From Pseudokordiimonas caeni (GTDB lineage Bacteria > Pseudomonadota > Alphaproteobacteria > Sphingomonadales > Kordiimonadaceae), in the NCBI RefSeq assembly GCF_026719705.1, contig NZ_JAPPRR010000002.1, forward strand, positions 311,091 through 375,090: a stretch of 64,000 bases of DNA, read 5' to 3'. Of this stretch, positions 33,369-46,459 are shown one piece after another (positions within the stretch are counted from its first letter, which is position 1; each line of letters opens with the position of its first letter). The notes beneath the pieces are model-generated. The model did not search any database and had not been told where the DNA came from. It saw only the letters and a list, made by a program, of their open reading frames with translations. Made by a program: the position numbers and the translations under genes.

Positions 33369-36227
33369 CTATTTCTTGCGGGAGAGCTGATCCTTGAGCC
33401 CGGCAAGAGCGGCAAAAGGCGAATCGGGATCGATCGGCTTTTCCGGGCGCGCTTCGCGTTTGGGGCCGCGCTGGTCGCCACGCGGCTTGCCACCACGCTC
33501 GTTCCGGTCGCCCCTCGGGGCGCCACGATGCTCGCCGCCGCCATGACGTTTGCCACCCTGGTTCGGCTTGCCGCCGCCACGCTTGCGGTCGCCGCCTTCG
33601 GGCCGGGGACGGCGCGCCGGCGCCCAGTGGAAGACATAACGTTCGACCATTTCGGGCTCGGCGCCCTCGGCCGCGGCTTCGGCGGGCACCTCTGCAGGTG
33701 CTTCGGCCGGAGCGGCGTCTTCGGTCACAGCCGGTGCCGCTTCCTCGCCCTCGGCGGCAGGTGCCGCTTCAGCATCAGCGGCCGCAGGGGCTGCAGTCTT
33801 CGGCACCACAGGCAGGGAGCGAATCTCGTGGCCGTAGCCGATGGCTTGCATGACGGCCGCGAAATCCTCACCCGACAGGCCGACAAGGCCCATGATTTCG
33901 GGGGTGACCTCGAACCAGTCGCCGCCAGAGCCAAGCGGACGCACGGCATCGGCCAGACGCTCCATCATGTCCATGCGGACGGCTTTTTTGCCGGCAAGAC
34001 GGAAACCACCAAGATTGTAGAAGTCAACGGGTGCCGTGGCCTCGGCCTCGACCCACACCATGCCCGGCGTCGGGATCGGCGGCAGGGCAGCCTGGCCCGT
34101 TTTCATCGCCCACATCATCAGGCGCAGCTCGGTGGCGTGCGGCTTCAGGAGAAGCGGCATGTAAAGGCTGAAGGCGCCGATACGGATACCGAAACGGCGC
34201 AGGCCCTTGCGGGCATCCTGATCGAGCGACTTGAGCTCCGACGCCACTTCGGCGCGACTGAGCACACCGAAACCTTCGACGAGCCGGTAAGCAATACCGC
34301 GCACCGCGCCAGACAGGGCTTCCGCACCTTCAGGGGCTTCCACTTCACCGTTCAGCTCGCGCGCCAGTGTCACGAGCGGGCCGAGCTTGTCGGTCACGCG
34401 CTCGTCGAGCCATTCCTGTGCCTTCGACAGCACGAGGTCGGCATTGTCGCCTTCAAGCAGGACATCGCGCGCCAGTTTCGCCCGCGGCGCGAACAGCGCA
34501 CCCGAATCATGGACCGTCGCAACCACCGCCCCTTCCCAAAGGAGGCGCGGGAATGCGAGGCCTTCGGAGAAATCGAGGGAAAGCGTCTTGTAGCCCACAT
34601 TGGCAAAGAGTTTGGCCCGGCGGGTCATTTCGGCACCGAGGGCTGCTTGCGCTGCTGCCTCGAGGGTGCGCTGGTCGCTCCCTGCCGTACCCGGTTCCGC
34701 CTTGAAGGAGAAGCCATGAAGTTCGCCGATGTCATGTCCTTCGACAGACACCTGGTTCGTCTCGTTATCGATGCTCACGCTGAGTTCGCCCCTTTGCCTG
34801 AGCGAGCGCATCAGGACGGCCGTGCGCCTGTCCACAAAGCGCTGGGTTAATTGTTCATGCAGGGCGTCGGAAAGTTTGTCTTCCACCCCGCGCGTCACAT
34901 GGGCCCAATGGGCCGCGTCCGCGAGCCAGCTTTTCTTGTGGGAAATATAGGTCCACACACGGATGCTGGCGATGCGACCGGCCAAGGTATCTATATCGCC
35001 CGCGACATTGTCAAGGCGCTTCACCTCCCGCGCGATCCAGTCGTGGGGAATGGTACCGGTTTCCCCCATCAGCGCTTCATACAGCCGGCGCACCAGATAG
35101 AGGTGGTCATCCATGTGAAGTTTACGGAAATCCGGGACCTGACAGGCATCCCAGAGCGCCCGGACCGCCGCTTCGCCACTTGCAAGCGCGCTGATCGCCG
35201 GATCGGCCGCCAGCGCCTTCAGCGTGCGCACATCAACCGCATCGTGCGCCCGCATCAGGCCATCAAGGCGCGGCGGAGCCTCGAGCGACCATGTCAGGGA
35301 TTCGATTGAGGAAAAATCGAGTCGGTGGTTGCGCCAGACAATCCGGCGGACCGGTTCGAAGGTGTGGTCCTCAATCCGCGAGATGGTGCCGGGGTCCATC
35401 GTGTCGGTGCCCGAAAGGGTCGAAAAAGTGCCGTCTTTCTCGAACCGGCCAGCACGGCCAGCAATCTGCGCGGCCTCGGCGGGCATCAGGTGGCGGAAGG
35501 TTCGCCCATCGAATTTGGAGAGCCCGGCGAAGGCCACATGGCCGATATCCATATTGAGACCCATGCCGATGGCGTCGGTCGCCACCAGATAATCGACCTC
35601 GCCCGACTGGTACATCCCGACCTGCGCGTTGCGGGTGCGGGGGGAAAGCGCGCCCATGACGATGGCGACCCCGCCCTTCTGGCGCCGGGCAAGTTCGGCA
35701 AGGCCGTACACATCGGCCGCCGAAAAGCCCACGATGGCCGAACGGCGCGGCAGTCTTTGCAGGCGCTGTGGCTTGGCGTAGGAAAGCGTGGAAAGCCGCG
35801 GCCTGCTGACAATTTCGGCGTCCGGCACAAGCTTCTGGATAAGCGGCCGCATGGTATCGGAGCCGAGAAGCAGCGTTTCCGATAGCCCGCGGGTATACAG
35901 AAGGTGCTCGGTGAAAACATGGCCGCGCTCGGGGTCCGCCGCCATCTGGATCTCGTCGATCGCCACAAACTCGACACCCGCCTCGCGCGGCATGGCCTCG
36001 GCGGTGCAGAGGAAATACCGCGCGCCCTTCGGCACGATCCGTTCTTCGCCGGTCACGAGCGCCACGCGCGATTTACCCTTGATGGCAACGACCCGGTCGT
36101 AAACCTCGCGCGCCAGAAGCCTGAGCGGAAAGCCCATGGCGCCCGAGGCGTGCGCCAGCATGCGTTCCACGGCATAGTGCGTTTTGCCGGTGTTGGTGGG
36201 GCCAAGGACGGCCTTGATGATACTCAC
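33369..36227 (-). CDS. Suv3-like ATP-dependent RNA helicase
   Basis: A 952-residue superfamily 2 helicase related to the mitochondrial degradosome helicase Suv3. Motif I is [17 protein letters not shown], motif II is FVAIDEIQM (DEIQ), and the second RecA domain contains [20 protein letters not shown] and [16 protein letters not shown] (motif VI). A helical Suv3-type middle region follows, and the last 170 residues are Ala/Glu-rich (near [15 protein letters not shown]) then basic and Gly/Arg-rich ([15 protein letters not shown]), a probable disordered RNA-binding tail. The start is GTG. It leads the helicase-S4-fdxA group. A role in RNA turnover is inferred from the family. Confidence 0.93.
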   Translation of the reverse strand: MSIIKAVLGPTNTGKTHYAVERMLAHASGAMGFPLRLLAREVYDRVVAIKGKSRVALVTGEERIVPKGARYFLCTAEAMPREAGVEFVAIDEIQMAADPERGHVFTEHLLYTRGLSETLLLGSDTMRPLIQKLVPDAEIVSRPRLSTLSYAKPQRLQRLPRRSAIVGFSAADVYGLAELARRQKGGVAIVMGALSPRTRNAQVGMYQSGEVDYLVATDAIGMGLNMDIGHVAFAGLSKFDGRTFRHLMPAEAAQIAGRAGRFEKDGTFSTLSGTDTMDPGTISRIEDHTFEPVRRIVWRNHRLDFSSIESLTWSLEAPPRLDGLMRAHDAVDVRTLKALAADPAISALASGEAAVRALWDACQVPDFRKLHMDDHLYLVRRLYEALMGETGTIPHDWIAREVKRLDNVAGDIDTLAGRIASIRVWTYISHKKSWLADAAHWAHVTRGVEDKLSDALHEQLTQRFVDRRTAVLMRSLRQRGELSVSIDNETNQVSVEGHDIGELHGFSFKAEPGTAGSDQRTLEAAAQAALGAEMTRRAKLFANVGYKTLSLDFSEGLAFPRLLWEGAVVATVHDSGALFAPRAKLARDVLLEGDNADLVLSKAQEWLDERVTDKLGPLVTLARELNGEVEAPEGAEALSGAVRGIAYRLVEGFGVLSRAEVASELKSLDQDARKGLRRFGIRIGAFSLYMPLLLKPHATELRLMMWAMKTGQAALPPIPTPGMVWVEAEATAPVDFYNLGGFRLAGKKAVRMDMMERLADAVRPLGSGGDWFEVTPEIMGLVGLSGEDFAAVMQAIGYGHEIRSLPVVPKTAAPAAADAEAAPAAEGEEAAPAVTEDAAPAEAPAEVPAEAAAEGAEPEMVERYVFHWAPARRPRPEGGDRKRGGGKPNQGGKRHGGGEHRGAPRGDRNERGGKPRGDQRGPKREARPEKPIDPDSPFAALAGLKDQLSRKK

Positions 36228-36332
36228 GCTTCAGGCCCCTCACTGCCGTTATAGTGGCTGATATAGGGTCGATTGCCCGGCACGCCAAGCCCGCAGTGGC
36301 GCTTTTCGGCCCCGCAAACGACAGGGCAACGC

Positions 36333-36361
36333 TTGACTCTTGGCCGCTTTTCCCGTATCCC
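36333..36361 (+). promoter_or_regulatory. candidate rpmB promoter
   Basis: TTGACT (36333-36338), 17 bases, then TATCCC (36356-36361). The -35 is good and the -10 weak. It lies about 90 bases before the L28 gene, with no other gene between. Confidence 0.4.
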
Positions 36362-36454
36362 CCGCGCACTGCTTGCTATCAATGGCGGGCAGGTCATAAC
36401 GATTCCCGGGTTTTGGGCCTCGCCCTCCCCGGCAGAAAAAAAAGGATAACGATC

Positions 36455-36745
36455 ATGTCGCGCGTATGCGAACTTACCGGCAAGAAAGTAATGACCGGCA
36501 ACAACGTGAGCCACGCTCACAACAAAACCCGTCGCCGCTTCCTGCCGAACCTCGTGCAAGCTACCCTGATTTCGGATGCCCTCGGTCGCTCGGTGACCCT
36601 GCGCATCTCGACCCACGCGCTGCGTTCGGTCGAACACAATCATGGCCTCGACAACTTCCTCCTGAAGCAGCGCGATGCCAATCTCTCGCCCAAAGCCCAG
36701 AAGCTGAAGGCAGAGATCAAGAAGAAAGCCGCTGCTGCCGCCTGA
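36455..36745 (+). CDS. rpmB: 50S ribosomal protein L28
   Basis: A 96-residue ribosomal protein. The N-terminus [20 protein letters not shown] and the block [21 protein letters not shown] are diagnostic for L28; the C-terminus is a Lys/Ala-rich helix ([14 protein letters not shown]). The ATG follows AAGGATAACGATC. It stands alone between the divergent helicase and a convergent phytase-like gene, and is followed by a strong terminator. Confidence 0.98.
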   Translation: MSRVCELTGKKVMTGNNVSHAHNKTRRRFLPNLVQATLISDALGRSVTLRISTHALRSVEHNHGLDNFLLKQRDANLSPKAQKLKAEIKKKAAAAA

Positions 36746-36776
36746 GGGGTCAGCGAAGCAAGGCTTCCATAATGAA

Positions 36777-36807
36777 GCGCCGCGAGGGGAACCCTTCGCG
36801 GCGTTTT
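36777..36807 (+). terminator. intrinsic terminator after rpmB
   Basis: GCGCCGCGAGGGG, short AA loop, then CCCTTCGCGGCG and TTTTC. The stem is about 10 bp, with one mismatch or wobble, and is followed by a T-tract 30 bases after the rpmB stop. Confidence 0.8.
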
Positions 36808-36836
36808 CATTTGGGGGTGAGGCGGAGCCGGACCTG

Positions 36837-37877
36837 TCAGTCTTCGCGAAGACGGAAGACGAGTAGGATCGTGCGCTGCAGGAAGTTCAGATTGTCGTCT
36901 GAAATCATATAGACGATGGTGTTTCCCGCCTCGTCGGTGCCGATATCGAGGCCTTCCATATTGTCGACCGCGAGCGGCGGCACGAAAGTCGCCAGTTCCT
37001 CGCCTTCCATTGTTGCCCCTGGCCGGATCGTTGCCGCCCGGATGCGCACAAGCTTGGCGCCGATCCCGTCCATCTGGTTGAAGCGGCGCATCAGCACAAG
37101 GATATCGCCGTTCGGCATCGTGGCCGCGTCGGTCGGCGAATAATTGAGCGGCGGGCGGAAATAGAGCCTTTCGGTCTCAGTCGGGCCAATCAGGAAGGCG
37201 CGCAGGCGCCCTTCGGTATCAAGCCCGTTCTCGATGAAAGCCAGAAGCCGGGTGCGATCCTGCATCCAGGCGACGGCTTCAAGCCCGCCATTATCGGATA
37301 CGCCCGAAAAATCGAGCTTCTTCATGCGATCCGGCCACCAGCTGGTACCGCCGGGTTCGCTGATATATTCGATCCGGTGCAGCCCTTCATACCCGACGAG
37401 ATATCCAAGCGGAGCGCGCACCACGCTTTCGGAATCGGCCGTCTTGTCGGAAAGCGCCATCACATCAGGGCGCGGCCGCTGCCAGATGATCGCGGGATCG
37501 GTGAAAGGCGCGGCTTCGTTTGAAGGGTCGAAAAAGGCCTCAAGCCACAGCCCCTTGTCACTGAGCGAGCGGAAGCGGAAGGCGCCGCGCGGCGAGGGGT
37601 CGATCAGCAATGTCGAATAGCCGCCGAACTGCCAGTGCTCGGCCTTCAATGTCCAGCCGGCGAGATAATCGAGCTTGCCGACCGATTTGACCGACGGGTC
37701 CTTCGAATTGAGCGGGATCGGCGTGGTGACAAGATCGATCTTCTGGCCGAAGCTCTTCGTGATGGCGGGGCGTTCTTCGCGCGCCGCCACCTCGTCGCCC
37801 TTCATCACCTTGCCAGCGATGGCTCCAACAGCGGCGACAAGCGCCAGACCGACGATGGCAAGATGACGCGCCCTCAC
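36837..37877 (-). CDS. phytase-like / esterase-like beta-propeller protein, exported
   Basis: A 346-residue protein with an N-terminal signal or anchor ([18 protein letters not shown]) and a domain of the 'esterase-like activity of phytase' family. The repeated beta-strand segments ([79 protein letters not shown]) fit a beta-propeller. The reaction is not established for this bacterial group. Its start overlaps the cobT stop by 4 bases (ATGA), so it is translationally coupled to a cobaltochelatase subunit, a link common in alphaproteobacteria but unexplained. Confidence 0.85.
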   Translation of the reverse strand: MRARHLAIVGLALVAAVGAIAGKVMKGDEVAAREERPAITKSFGQKIDLVTTPIPLNSKDPSVKSVGKLDYLAGWTLKAEHWQFGGYSTLLIDPSPRGAFRFRSLSDKGLWLEAFFDPSNEAAPFTDPAIIWQRPRPDVMALSDKTADSESVVRAPLGYLVGYEGLHRIEYISEPGGTSWWPDRMKKLDFSGVSDNGGLEAVAWMQDRTRLLAFIENGLDTEGRLRAFLIGPTETERLYFRPPLNYSPTDAATMPNGDILVLMRRFNQMDGIGAKLVRIRAATIRPGATMEGEELATFVPPLAVDNMEGLDIGTDEAGNTIVYMISDDNLNFLQRTILLVFRLRED

Positions 37878-39739
37878 CGCCGCGTCGCTCCGCGCGGGGT
37901 GGGGACGACCTCTTCAAAAAGCGCGGCAAGCTGCTCTGTCATGGCTCCTCCAAGCTGTTCGGCGTCCAGAATAGTCACAGCTCTTTGATAATATCGTGTC
38001 ACATCGTGGCCGATGCCAATCGCAATCAGTTCCACGGGCGAGCGTTCCTCGATCCAGCGGATCACCTGCCGCAGGTGCTTTTCAAGATAGGTGCCGCTGT
38101 TGGCCGACAGCGTGCTGTCATCCACCGGGGCGCCATCCGAGATCACCATCAGGATACGGCGGTCCTCGGGCCGGGCGATCAGTCGGTTATGCGCCCAGAG
38201 GAGCGCTTCACCGTCGATATTCTCCTTCAGGAGACCTTCGCGCATCATCAGGCCAAGGTTGCGACGCGCCCGGCGAAGCGGTGTATCGGCCGTTTTATAG
38301 ATGATGTGGCGAAGGTCATTCAGGCGGCCCGGATTCTGGGGTCGGCCTGCCGTCAACCATTCCTCGCGCGACTGGCCGCCCTTCCAGGCCTTGGTGGTGA
38401 AGCCGAGGATTTCGACCGCCACGCCGCAGCGTTCCAGCGTGCGGGCCAGGATATCGGCCGAAATGGCCGCGATAGAAATGGGCCGTCCGCGCATCGAACC
38501 GGAGTTGTCGATAAGGAGCGTGACAACCGTATCCTTGAAATCGGTATCCGATTCGAGCTTGTAGGACAAAGGCTGCAGCGGGTTTGTCACCACGCGCGAC
38601 AGGCGCCCGGCATCGAGGATGCCTTCCTCAAGATCGAACTGCCAGTGGCGGCGCTGCTGCGCCAGCAGGCGGCGCTGCAAACGGTTGGCAAGGCGGGACA
38701 CAGCCCGCGATAGGTGCGCCATCTGCTGGTCTAGATAGCGCCGCAACCGGTCCAACTCCTCAGTGTCGCACAGGTCCTCGGCGCGGATCACTTCGTCATA
38801 GGCAGCGCTATAGACTTCATAGAAGGCGGTTTCGGACAGTTCCTCAAGCGGGCGGTTGGGCCGCCACGGGATGGAGGATTCACGCCGGCCTTCGCCCGAT
38901 TCGCTTGCTTCACCCTCGGTATCCTCGACCGCAGCGTCACCATCATCTTCGCCCTCGGCGCTGTCTTCGCCATCGGATTCACCGCGTTCGGACCCTGCCG
39001 CTTCGTCGCCTTCAGCCTCTTCCGTGTCGCCGCCCGGCTGTTCAGCAGCCGAGGCGGAGGCATCGTCGCCGCCGTCCTCGTCGCGGTCCTCGAAATCATT
39101 CTCGCCGGGTGTGTCACCCAGCAGTTCCGAAATCAGCGTGCGGGCGATCACCGAGGCTTTCTGCTGGTCGCCGATCCGCTCGACCAGTTTGTCGAGATGG
39201 TGGCCGACCGCCGCCTCAATGAGCGGGCGGAGCGTGGCGACCGAACCCTCGACCGAGAGCGGCGCTTCCTCACCCGTCAGGCGTTCGCGCACCAGAAGGC
39301 CGACAACCGCCGCCATATGCGCCTTGGCGTCCTCGGCCGGGCGGCCAAGACCTGCGGCCAGCGCGCGCTTTTCAGCGAGGGCGGTGAGATTGACCCCCAT
39401 GCCATCCATCCGGCGGCTGCCGATGGCCTCATAACGGGCGGTTTCAACACTATCAAAAATGGCGCGGGCAAGGCTACCGGTCGGCGCCAGCCGCGCATGC
39501 ATCACGGGATTGTGGAACCGGTGCCGCAGCGAAAGCGCGTCAGCCACGCCGCGGATTTCGGCGATATCGCGCGCTGCCGCCTGGGCAGGCAGGTGCGGCA
39601 AGCGCATCTCGCCGCCCGAAAGGCCGGGATGATCGGCTACAAAGCGCACAGATAGCCCCTTGTCTTCGGCAACCGCACGGGCGGTCGCCGCGACGGCGCT
39701 TTCAAAGGCTTCGATCTTCTTGCGGCTGTCGTCGGGCAT
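37874..39739 (-). CDS. cobT: cobaltochelatase subunit CobT
   Basis: A 621-residue subunit that with CobS forms the AAA+ chaperone of aerobic cobaltochelatase, which inserts Co(II) into hydrogenobyrinate diamide during B12 synthesis. The N-terminal CobT domain is followed by a very acidic, probably disordered linker (about 215-285, rich in Asp, Glu, Gly) and a C-terminal vWA domain with the metal site [15 protein letters not shown] (about 420-435). The catalytic subunit CobN is not in the window. cobS is 20 bases upstream, and the phytase-like gene overlaps its stop. Confidence 0.95.
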   Translation of the reverse strand: MPDDSRKKIEAFESAVAATARAVAEDKGLSVRFVADHPGLSGGEMRLPHLPAQAAARDIAEIRGVADALSLRHRFHNPVMHARLAPTGSLARAIFDSVETARYEAIGSRRMDGMGVNLTALAEKRALAAGLGRPAEDAKAHMAAVVGLLVRERLTGEEAPLSVEGSVATLRPLIEAAVGHHLDKLVERIGDQQKASVIARTLISELLGDTPGENDFEDRDEDGGDDASASAAEQPGGDTEEAEGDEAAGSERGESDGEDSAEGEDDGDAAVEDTEGEASESGEGRRESSIPWRPNRPLEELSETAFYEVYSAAYDEVIRAEDLCDTEELDRLRRYLDQQMAHLSRAVSRLANRLQRRLLAQQRRHWQFDLEEGILDAGRLSRVVTNPLQPLSYKLESDTDFKDTVVTLLIDNSGSMRGRPISIAAISADILARTLERCGVAVEILGFTTKAWKGGQSREEWLTAGRPQNPGRLNDLRHIIYKTADTPLRRARRNLGLMMREGLLKENIDGEALLWAHNRLIARPEDRRILMVISDGAPVDDSTLSANSGTYLEKHLRQVIRWIEERSPVELIAIGIGHDVTRYYQRAVTILDAEQLGGAMTEQLAALFEEVVPTPRGATRR

Positions 39740-39759
39740 GGTGGCTGGGTGCCCCTGAC

Positions 39760-40758
39760 TTACATCCGGCGCACGGCGTGGGCGGCCGATTCCGGCAGGT
39801 CCTGCCCGAAGGCACGCTGGTAATATTCAGCCACGATGGTGCGCTCGGCCTCATCGCACTTGTTAAGGAAACTGACCCGGAACGCAAAGCCCACATCATT
39901 GAAGATGCGGGTATTCTGCGCCCACGAAAGCACGGTACGCGGGCTCATGACCGTGGAAATATCCCCGGCGATGAAGCCTGCCCGGCTCATGTCGGCCACA
40001 TGCACCATGTTCGAGATCATGCGCTGGCCTTCTTCCGTCTGGAAGCCCGGTTCCTTCTTCAGGATGATTTCGGTTTCCGTGTCGTGCGGCAGGTAATTCA
40101 GGGTCGCGACGATGTTCCAGCGGTCCATCTGGCCCTGGTTGATCTGCTGCGTGCCGTGATAAAGCCCCGTCGTGTCGCCAAGCCCGATGGTGTTCGAGGT
40201 CGCGAAAATGCGGAAGGCCGGATGCGGGCGAATCACCCGGTTCTGGTCGAGAAGCGTCAGCTTGCCTTCAACTTCGAGCACGCGCTGGATCACGAACATC
40301 ACATCCGGGCGGCCGGCGTCATATTCATCGAACACGATGGCGCAGGGATTCTGCAGCGCCCACGGCAGGATGCCTTCCTGAAACTCGGTGACCTGCTTGC
40401 CGTCCTTCAAGACGATGGCGTCCTTGCCGACAAGATCGATCCGGCTGATATGGCTGTCGAGGTTGACACGGATTGTCGGCCAGTTGAGGCGCGCGGCGAC
40501 CTGTTCGATATGCGTCGACTTGCCCGTGCCGTGATAGCCCTGGATCATCACCCGGCGGTTGTGTGCGAAGCCCGCGAGGATGGCGAGCGTGGTTTCCCGG
40601 TCGAACACATAGCTTTCGTCGATATCCGGCACATGCTCGCTTCTTTCCGAAAAAGCGGGCACAACAAGATCGCTGTCGATCCCGAACGCATCGCGGACTT
40701 TGACTTCTGTATCGGGCATCCGGAGGGGCGGGAGCAAATCGGCCGCATTGGCGGTCAT
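39760..40758 (-). CDS. cobS: cobaltochelatase subunit CobS
   Basis: A 332-residue AAA+ ATPase of the MoxR-like group, partner of CobT. Walker A is [20 protein letters not shown]; Walker B is [19 protein letters not shown]; sensor 1 is [18 protein letters not shown] chose the ATG at 40758 because AAGGAAG lies upstream; 40773 is also open. It is divergent from bolA. Many alphaproteobacteria have a DnaJ-domain gene between cobS and bolA; none is present here. Confidence 0.96.
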   Translation of the reverse strand: MTANAADLLPPLRMPDTEVKVRDAFGIDSDLVVPAFSERSEHVPDIDESYVFDRETTLAILAGFAHNRRVMIQGYHGTGKSTHIEQVAARLNWPTIRVNLDSHISRIDLVGKDAIVLKDGKQVTEFQEGILPWALQNPCAIVFDEYDAGRPDVMFVIQRVLEVEGKLTLLDQNRVIRPHPAFRIFATSNTIGLGDTTGLYHGTQQINQGQMDRWNIVATLNYLPHDTETEIILKKEPGFQTEEGQRMISNMVHVADMSRAGFIAGDISTVMSPRTVLSWAQNTRIFNDVGFAFRVSFLNKCDEAERTIVAEYYQRAFGQDLPESAAHAVRRM

Positions 40759-40954
40759 GGGATCTTCCTTCATCTCACTATCAATTCTTCGGCCATTATA
40801 ACACAGGCCTTTAACGGCGCGCCGGGGAGGCCTATATCTCGGGTGACAATCTCACCGGCCGTATCTCTCGGGCGCCAATGTCGCCCGGAGGACAGCAAGA
40901 AACAAGTCTTTCGTGAGAGGCGCGGCAAGAGGGCGCAGGGCAAGGAGTGAAGCA

Positions 40955-41227
40955 ATGGGCGAGGTTTCGGACGCGATCATGGAAAAACTGTCGGCGGCAT
41001 TGTCGCCGAAGGTCATCGATGTGATCAATCAATCGGAAATGCACAAGGGCCATGCGGGCTATTCAAACGGTGAAAGCCATTTCGCCGTGAAGATTGTCTC
41101 GGATGCCTTCGAAGGCAAAAGCCGGCTGGCGCGCCAGCGGCTTGTGATGGATGCCCTGAAGGCCGAGCTCGCAGGCCCCCTGCATGCTCTTTCCATCGAT
41201 GCGAAAACACCCGCTGAAGCCGGCTAG
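40955..41227 (+). CDS. BolA family protein
   Basis: A 90-residue protein of the BolA/IbaG family, which pairs with monothiol glutaredoxins to bind 2Fe-2S clusters and acts in iron regulation and envelope stress. The family core is YSNGESHFAVKIVSDAFEGK, with the conserved His in SHF, then SRLARQRLVMDALKAEL. The helix-turn-helix-like part is near the C-terminus. The ATG at 40955 has AAGGAG upstream. The solute-binding protein gene starts 6 bases after its stop, an unusual pairing. Confidence 0.93.
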   Translation: MGEVSDAIMEKLSAALSPKVIDVINQSEMHKGHAGYSNGESHFAVKIVSDAFEGKSRLARQRLVMDALKAELAGPLHALSIDAKTPAEAG

Positions 41228-41233
41228 AATCCG

Positions 41234-42031
41234 GTGAGGCGGTATATTGCTGTCGCTGCCGCGCTCGCCTTTTCAGGTCCGGCGGCGGCCGAACCCCTTT
41301 CGATCGTCGCACAGGAAATGCCGGGGCTTTTGTCGCCGGTTGCCGGTCGGCCTTATGGCGGCCTGCCCTATAACGAGCTTCTCGGCAAGCTGATCGAGGC
41401 AAGCCCGGTCCCTGTTTCGGTGAAGGTGGAACCCGGCTACAGGGGGCCCCGCAACTGGACCGATCGGCAGTATCAATGCATCTTCGGAGGCGTCAGCTCG
41501 CCCGGGCACAAGATTCCACCGAACGACACATCCATCACCCCGGATGACTGGGCAACCCTCGTGATTTCACGACCGTTCAACATCCTCACCGTCCATGCAT
41601 GGAACAGGGCTGACAGCCCCGTCGTCACGGATCGGAAAATGCTGGAAGACGCCGTGGTGGCAGTCGACGAGGTCCTGTCGCTGGACCTCGGCCTGCATGC
41701 GCGGGCCGATATCGCCGGCAGCCGGATGGTGAAGGTGAAAAATCCTTGGGAGGCGCTTGATCTTCTGCAAGCCGGCAGGGTGAATTTCGCCTATGCTTTT
41801 GACAATGACGTGGAGTTATACAGGCGCCGCCACCCCGGAATTGGGATCGGTGCCGACCGGAACCTCAAGCTTCTGGTTCTTGAGGAAAGCATGATGTGCT
41901 GGCCGGGCGAAGGGGCTGAAACCTTCATCAGCTATATCGACGCGCGCCTGAAAGCCCTCGATGCAAGTGGCGAACTGGCCCGGCTCACATTGAAGGATCG
42001 CGCTCGCCCCGGTGCGGACGCCAGCCCATAA
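41234..42031 (+). CDS. periplasmic solute-binding-like protein
   Basis: A 265-residue exported protein. It starts with GTG 6 bases after bolA, has a signal peptide (RRYIAVAAALAFSGPAAA), and a fold resembling family 3 substrate-binding proteins: LSIVAQEMPGLLSPVAGRPY, then the hinge-like segment DRKMLEDAVVAVDEVLSLDL and NPWEALDLLQAGRVNFAYAF, and a last helix YIDARLKALDASGELARL. No permease or ATPase gene is adjacent, so it may be an orphan binding protein or a sensory ligand-binder. The ligand is unknown. Its last 47 bases overlap a possible small gene on the other strand. Confidence 0.8.
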   Translation: MRRYIAVAAALAFSGPAAAEPLSIVAQEMPGLLSPVAGRPYGGLPYNELLGKLIEASPVPVSVKVEPGYRGPRNWTDRQYQCIFGGVSSPGHKIPPNDTSITPDDWATLVISRPFNILTVHAWNRADSPVVTDRKMLEDAVVAVDEVLSLDLGLHARADIAGSRMVKVKNPWEALDLLQAGRVNFAYAFDNDVELYRRRHPGIGIGADRNLKLLVLEESMMCWPGEGAETFISYIDARLKALDASGELARLTLKDRARPGADASP

Positions 42032-42098
42032 GGGCAGCGGTGCTGAGGGCGCCGAGGGCGAAGGCGATCAAAAGATCGGCAGCGGTGAACATGTCCAT
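41985..42098 (-). CDS. possible 37-residue single-pass membrane peptide
   Basis: A short frame reading MDMFTAADLLIAFALGALST then AALMGWRPHRGERDPSM. It has one hydrophobic helix (about 7-25) and a basic C-terminal tail, the usual look of bacterial small membrane proteins. CAGGAGACGACCC before the ATG is a strong ribosome binding site at correct spacing. It overlaps the 3' end of the solute-binding protein gene and is divergent from aconitase. I do not know a family for it, and a chance frame cannot be excluded. Confidence 0.45.
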   Translation of the reverse strand: MDMFTAADLLIAFALGALSTAALMGWRPHRGERDPSM

Positions 42099-42295
42099 GG
42101 GTCGTCTCCTGTTTCCTGAAAGCCATTGGACGCACAATTTTTGGCAAGATTGTGCCGGAAATCGGGAGTCTTTGTTGCAATTGGCCATAGGTTGGGCGAT
42201 AAGGCACTGATTTCAGGGCTGGCCGGGTGGATTCGCCCCGAATCCCGCAAAAACGGCCCCCGCCTTCCTGTCCCCTTTGATGGAGGTCCTTTTCC

Positions 42296-44977
<2,682 letters not shown>

Positions 44978-45004
44978 TCGGGCGCTCGGTTGCAATCTTC
45001 AGGA

Positions 45005-45029
45005 AGGCCGCCTCCGGGCGGCCTTTTTC
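45005..45029 (+). terminator. intrinsic terminator after acnA
   Basis: AGGCCGCC, a short CC-containing loop, GGGCGGCCT and then TTTT: a strong 8-bp stem with a T-tract, between acnA and the convergent PAS gene. Confidence 0.9.
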
Positions 45030-45032
45030 ATG

Positions 45033-45536
45033 CTATTCGCTGAATGCCCGGACGGTCGGGCGCTGGCGGAAAAACGAATAAAGGAAAGTGATACAGCCTT
45101 CGCTGTCCTTCACCGGCAGGTCAAGCACATGCAGAGCGGCATGTTCCCGCCCCTCGAAGGGCACGATGCCTTCGACCCGGCCATAGACGCCGCCGGCCCG
45201 GATGGCGCCGAAATGCCCGTGGAAATCGGAAAAGACGATCCCCGGCACGGCCGAGAAGCGGCCCCCCGCGCGGATCAGGCCGTCGAAGATATCGGCGGCG
45301 CGCTGGCCCACCAGCCTGAATTTGAGGTCACCGTCCTCAAGGATTTCCGACACGATCATCGAATCATGCCAGCCACCAAAATCGCGAAAGCCAAGGTCGC
45401 GGCGCTTCGGCACCCGGCCGTCGGCCCGGAGCCATCTGCGGATCGGCGCGTGATAAGGCGCCAGAAAAGGATTGGCTTCGAAATCATCAAGCTCGGTGAG
45501 CGGCCGTGCCTGTGCACGAAAGGATGCCGGTTCCAT
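45033..45536 (-). CDS. PAS-domain protein (PAS_5-like)
   Basis: A 167-residue single-domain protein of the alphaproteobacterial PAS_5 group. The pattern ADGRVPKRRDLGFRDFGGWH, then ILEDGDLKFRLVGQRAADIF and EREHAALHV-like EGREHAALHVLDLPVKDSEG matches the family. It has no output domain, signal peptide or transmembrane helix. Such proteins are usually sensory modules of unknown partner. I chose the ATG at 45536 with GAGGG 7 bases upstream; 45602 is also open. Its 3' end faces acnA across the terminator. Confidence 0.82.
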   Translation of the reverse strand: MEPASFRAQARPLTELDDFEANPFLAPYHAPIRRWLRADGRVPKRRDLGFRDFGGWHDSMIVSEILEDGDLKFRLVGQRAADIFDGLIRAGGRFSAVPGIVFSDFHGHFGAIRAGGVYGRVEGIVPFEGREHAALHVLDLPVKDSEGCITFLYSFFRQRPTVRAFSE

Positions 45537-45685
45537 AATGTGGCCCTCGTCCTCCGGCTGGAAATTGCACCACGACCCCTGAGCCCAATCTACCTGAATC
45601 ACGAAGGCGTCACAATCACCCTTGGAACCGAACCCTCACACACTGGTGATTCGCAAGTGACGCGGCCTTTGCATAGGTTGGGTCC

Positions 45686-46459
45686 ATGAAAGTCATGTAT
45701 CGTATCCATCGTATCCTTCGTGCCGCCGCCTGTGCGGGTCTTGCTGTCACCGCGACAGCCACCACCCTGCCTGCCGCCGCCGAGGGGCCATCGCCCACTG
45801 TTGTTGAACTGTTCACGAGCCAAGGCTGCTCGTCCTGCCCGCCGGCGGACGCAGCCCTCGCCTCGCTGCGCGATCACCCCGATATCCTGACGCTCACCTG
45901 GGCTGTGGATTACTGGGACAGGCTGGGCTGGCAGGATACCTTCGCCGAACCCAACAATGCCGTGCGCCAGACCGCCTATAACAAGCGGCTTGGTCGCGGT
46001 GGTGTCTACACCCCGCAGATGGTTTTCGACGGCGTGGACGAATGTGTGGGATCGGACCGCACCCATATCCGCGACCTTCTTGAAAAGCTGAAGGCCGGTC
46101 AGCAAACACACATCCCTGTCACCCTGAAAGCTGATGGTGACAATCTGACCGTCGACCTGCCCGCCACCGACATTGGCGAGGAAATCGCCGTCCGGCTGGT
46201 GTGGTATCTCTCGGACGCGACGGTCGAGATCGGCGACGGCGAGAATGCCGGCCGCACGCTTCACTATACGAATGTCGTACGCGGCAGCGATATCATCGCC
46301 GACTGGACGGGTGATGCCCGGCAGCTGAAACTCGATATCGCCGCCGGCCGCACGCTAGGTGCCGACCATGCCGCCATCCTCCTGCAAAAGGGGTACGGGC
46401 ACGGCCCGATTGTGGGCTCTGCCAGCACCAATATCACCGCGCCTGCAGCCAATCCTTGA
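45686..46459 (+). CDS. DUF1223 thioredoxin-like exported protein
   Basis: A 257-residue protein of the DUF1223 family with a signal peptide (LRAAACAGLAVTATATTLPA, cut before EGPSP). The mature part begins with VVELFTSQGCSSCPPADAAL, a thioredoxin-like fold with a CXXC pair, followed by ALASLRDHPDILTLTWAVDY and GRGGVYTPQMVFDGVDECVG. The biochemical function is unknown; a periplasmic redox or copper-related role is suggested by the CSSC motif. It is followed by a weak hairpin and the long leader of the DEAD-box gene. Confidence 0.92.
   Translation: MKVMYRIHRILRAAACAGLAVTATATTLPAAAEGPSPTVVELFTSQGCSSCPPADAALASLRDHPDILTLTWAVDYWDRLGWQDTFAEPNNAVRQTAYNKRLGRGGVYTPQMVFDGVDECVGSDRTHIRDLLEKLKAGQQTHIPVTLKADGDNLTVDLPATDIGEEIAVRLVWYLSDATVEIGDGENAGRTLHYTNVVRGSDIIADWTGDARQLKLDIAAGRTLGADHAAILLQKGYGHGPIVGSASTNITAPAANP

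Noticed and set aside
32874-34850. 658-codon plus-strand frame opposite the S4 and helicase genes
   Set aside because: Spans two certain genes on the other strand and shows no domain.
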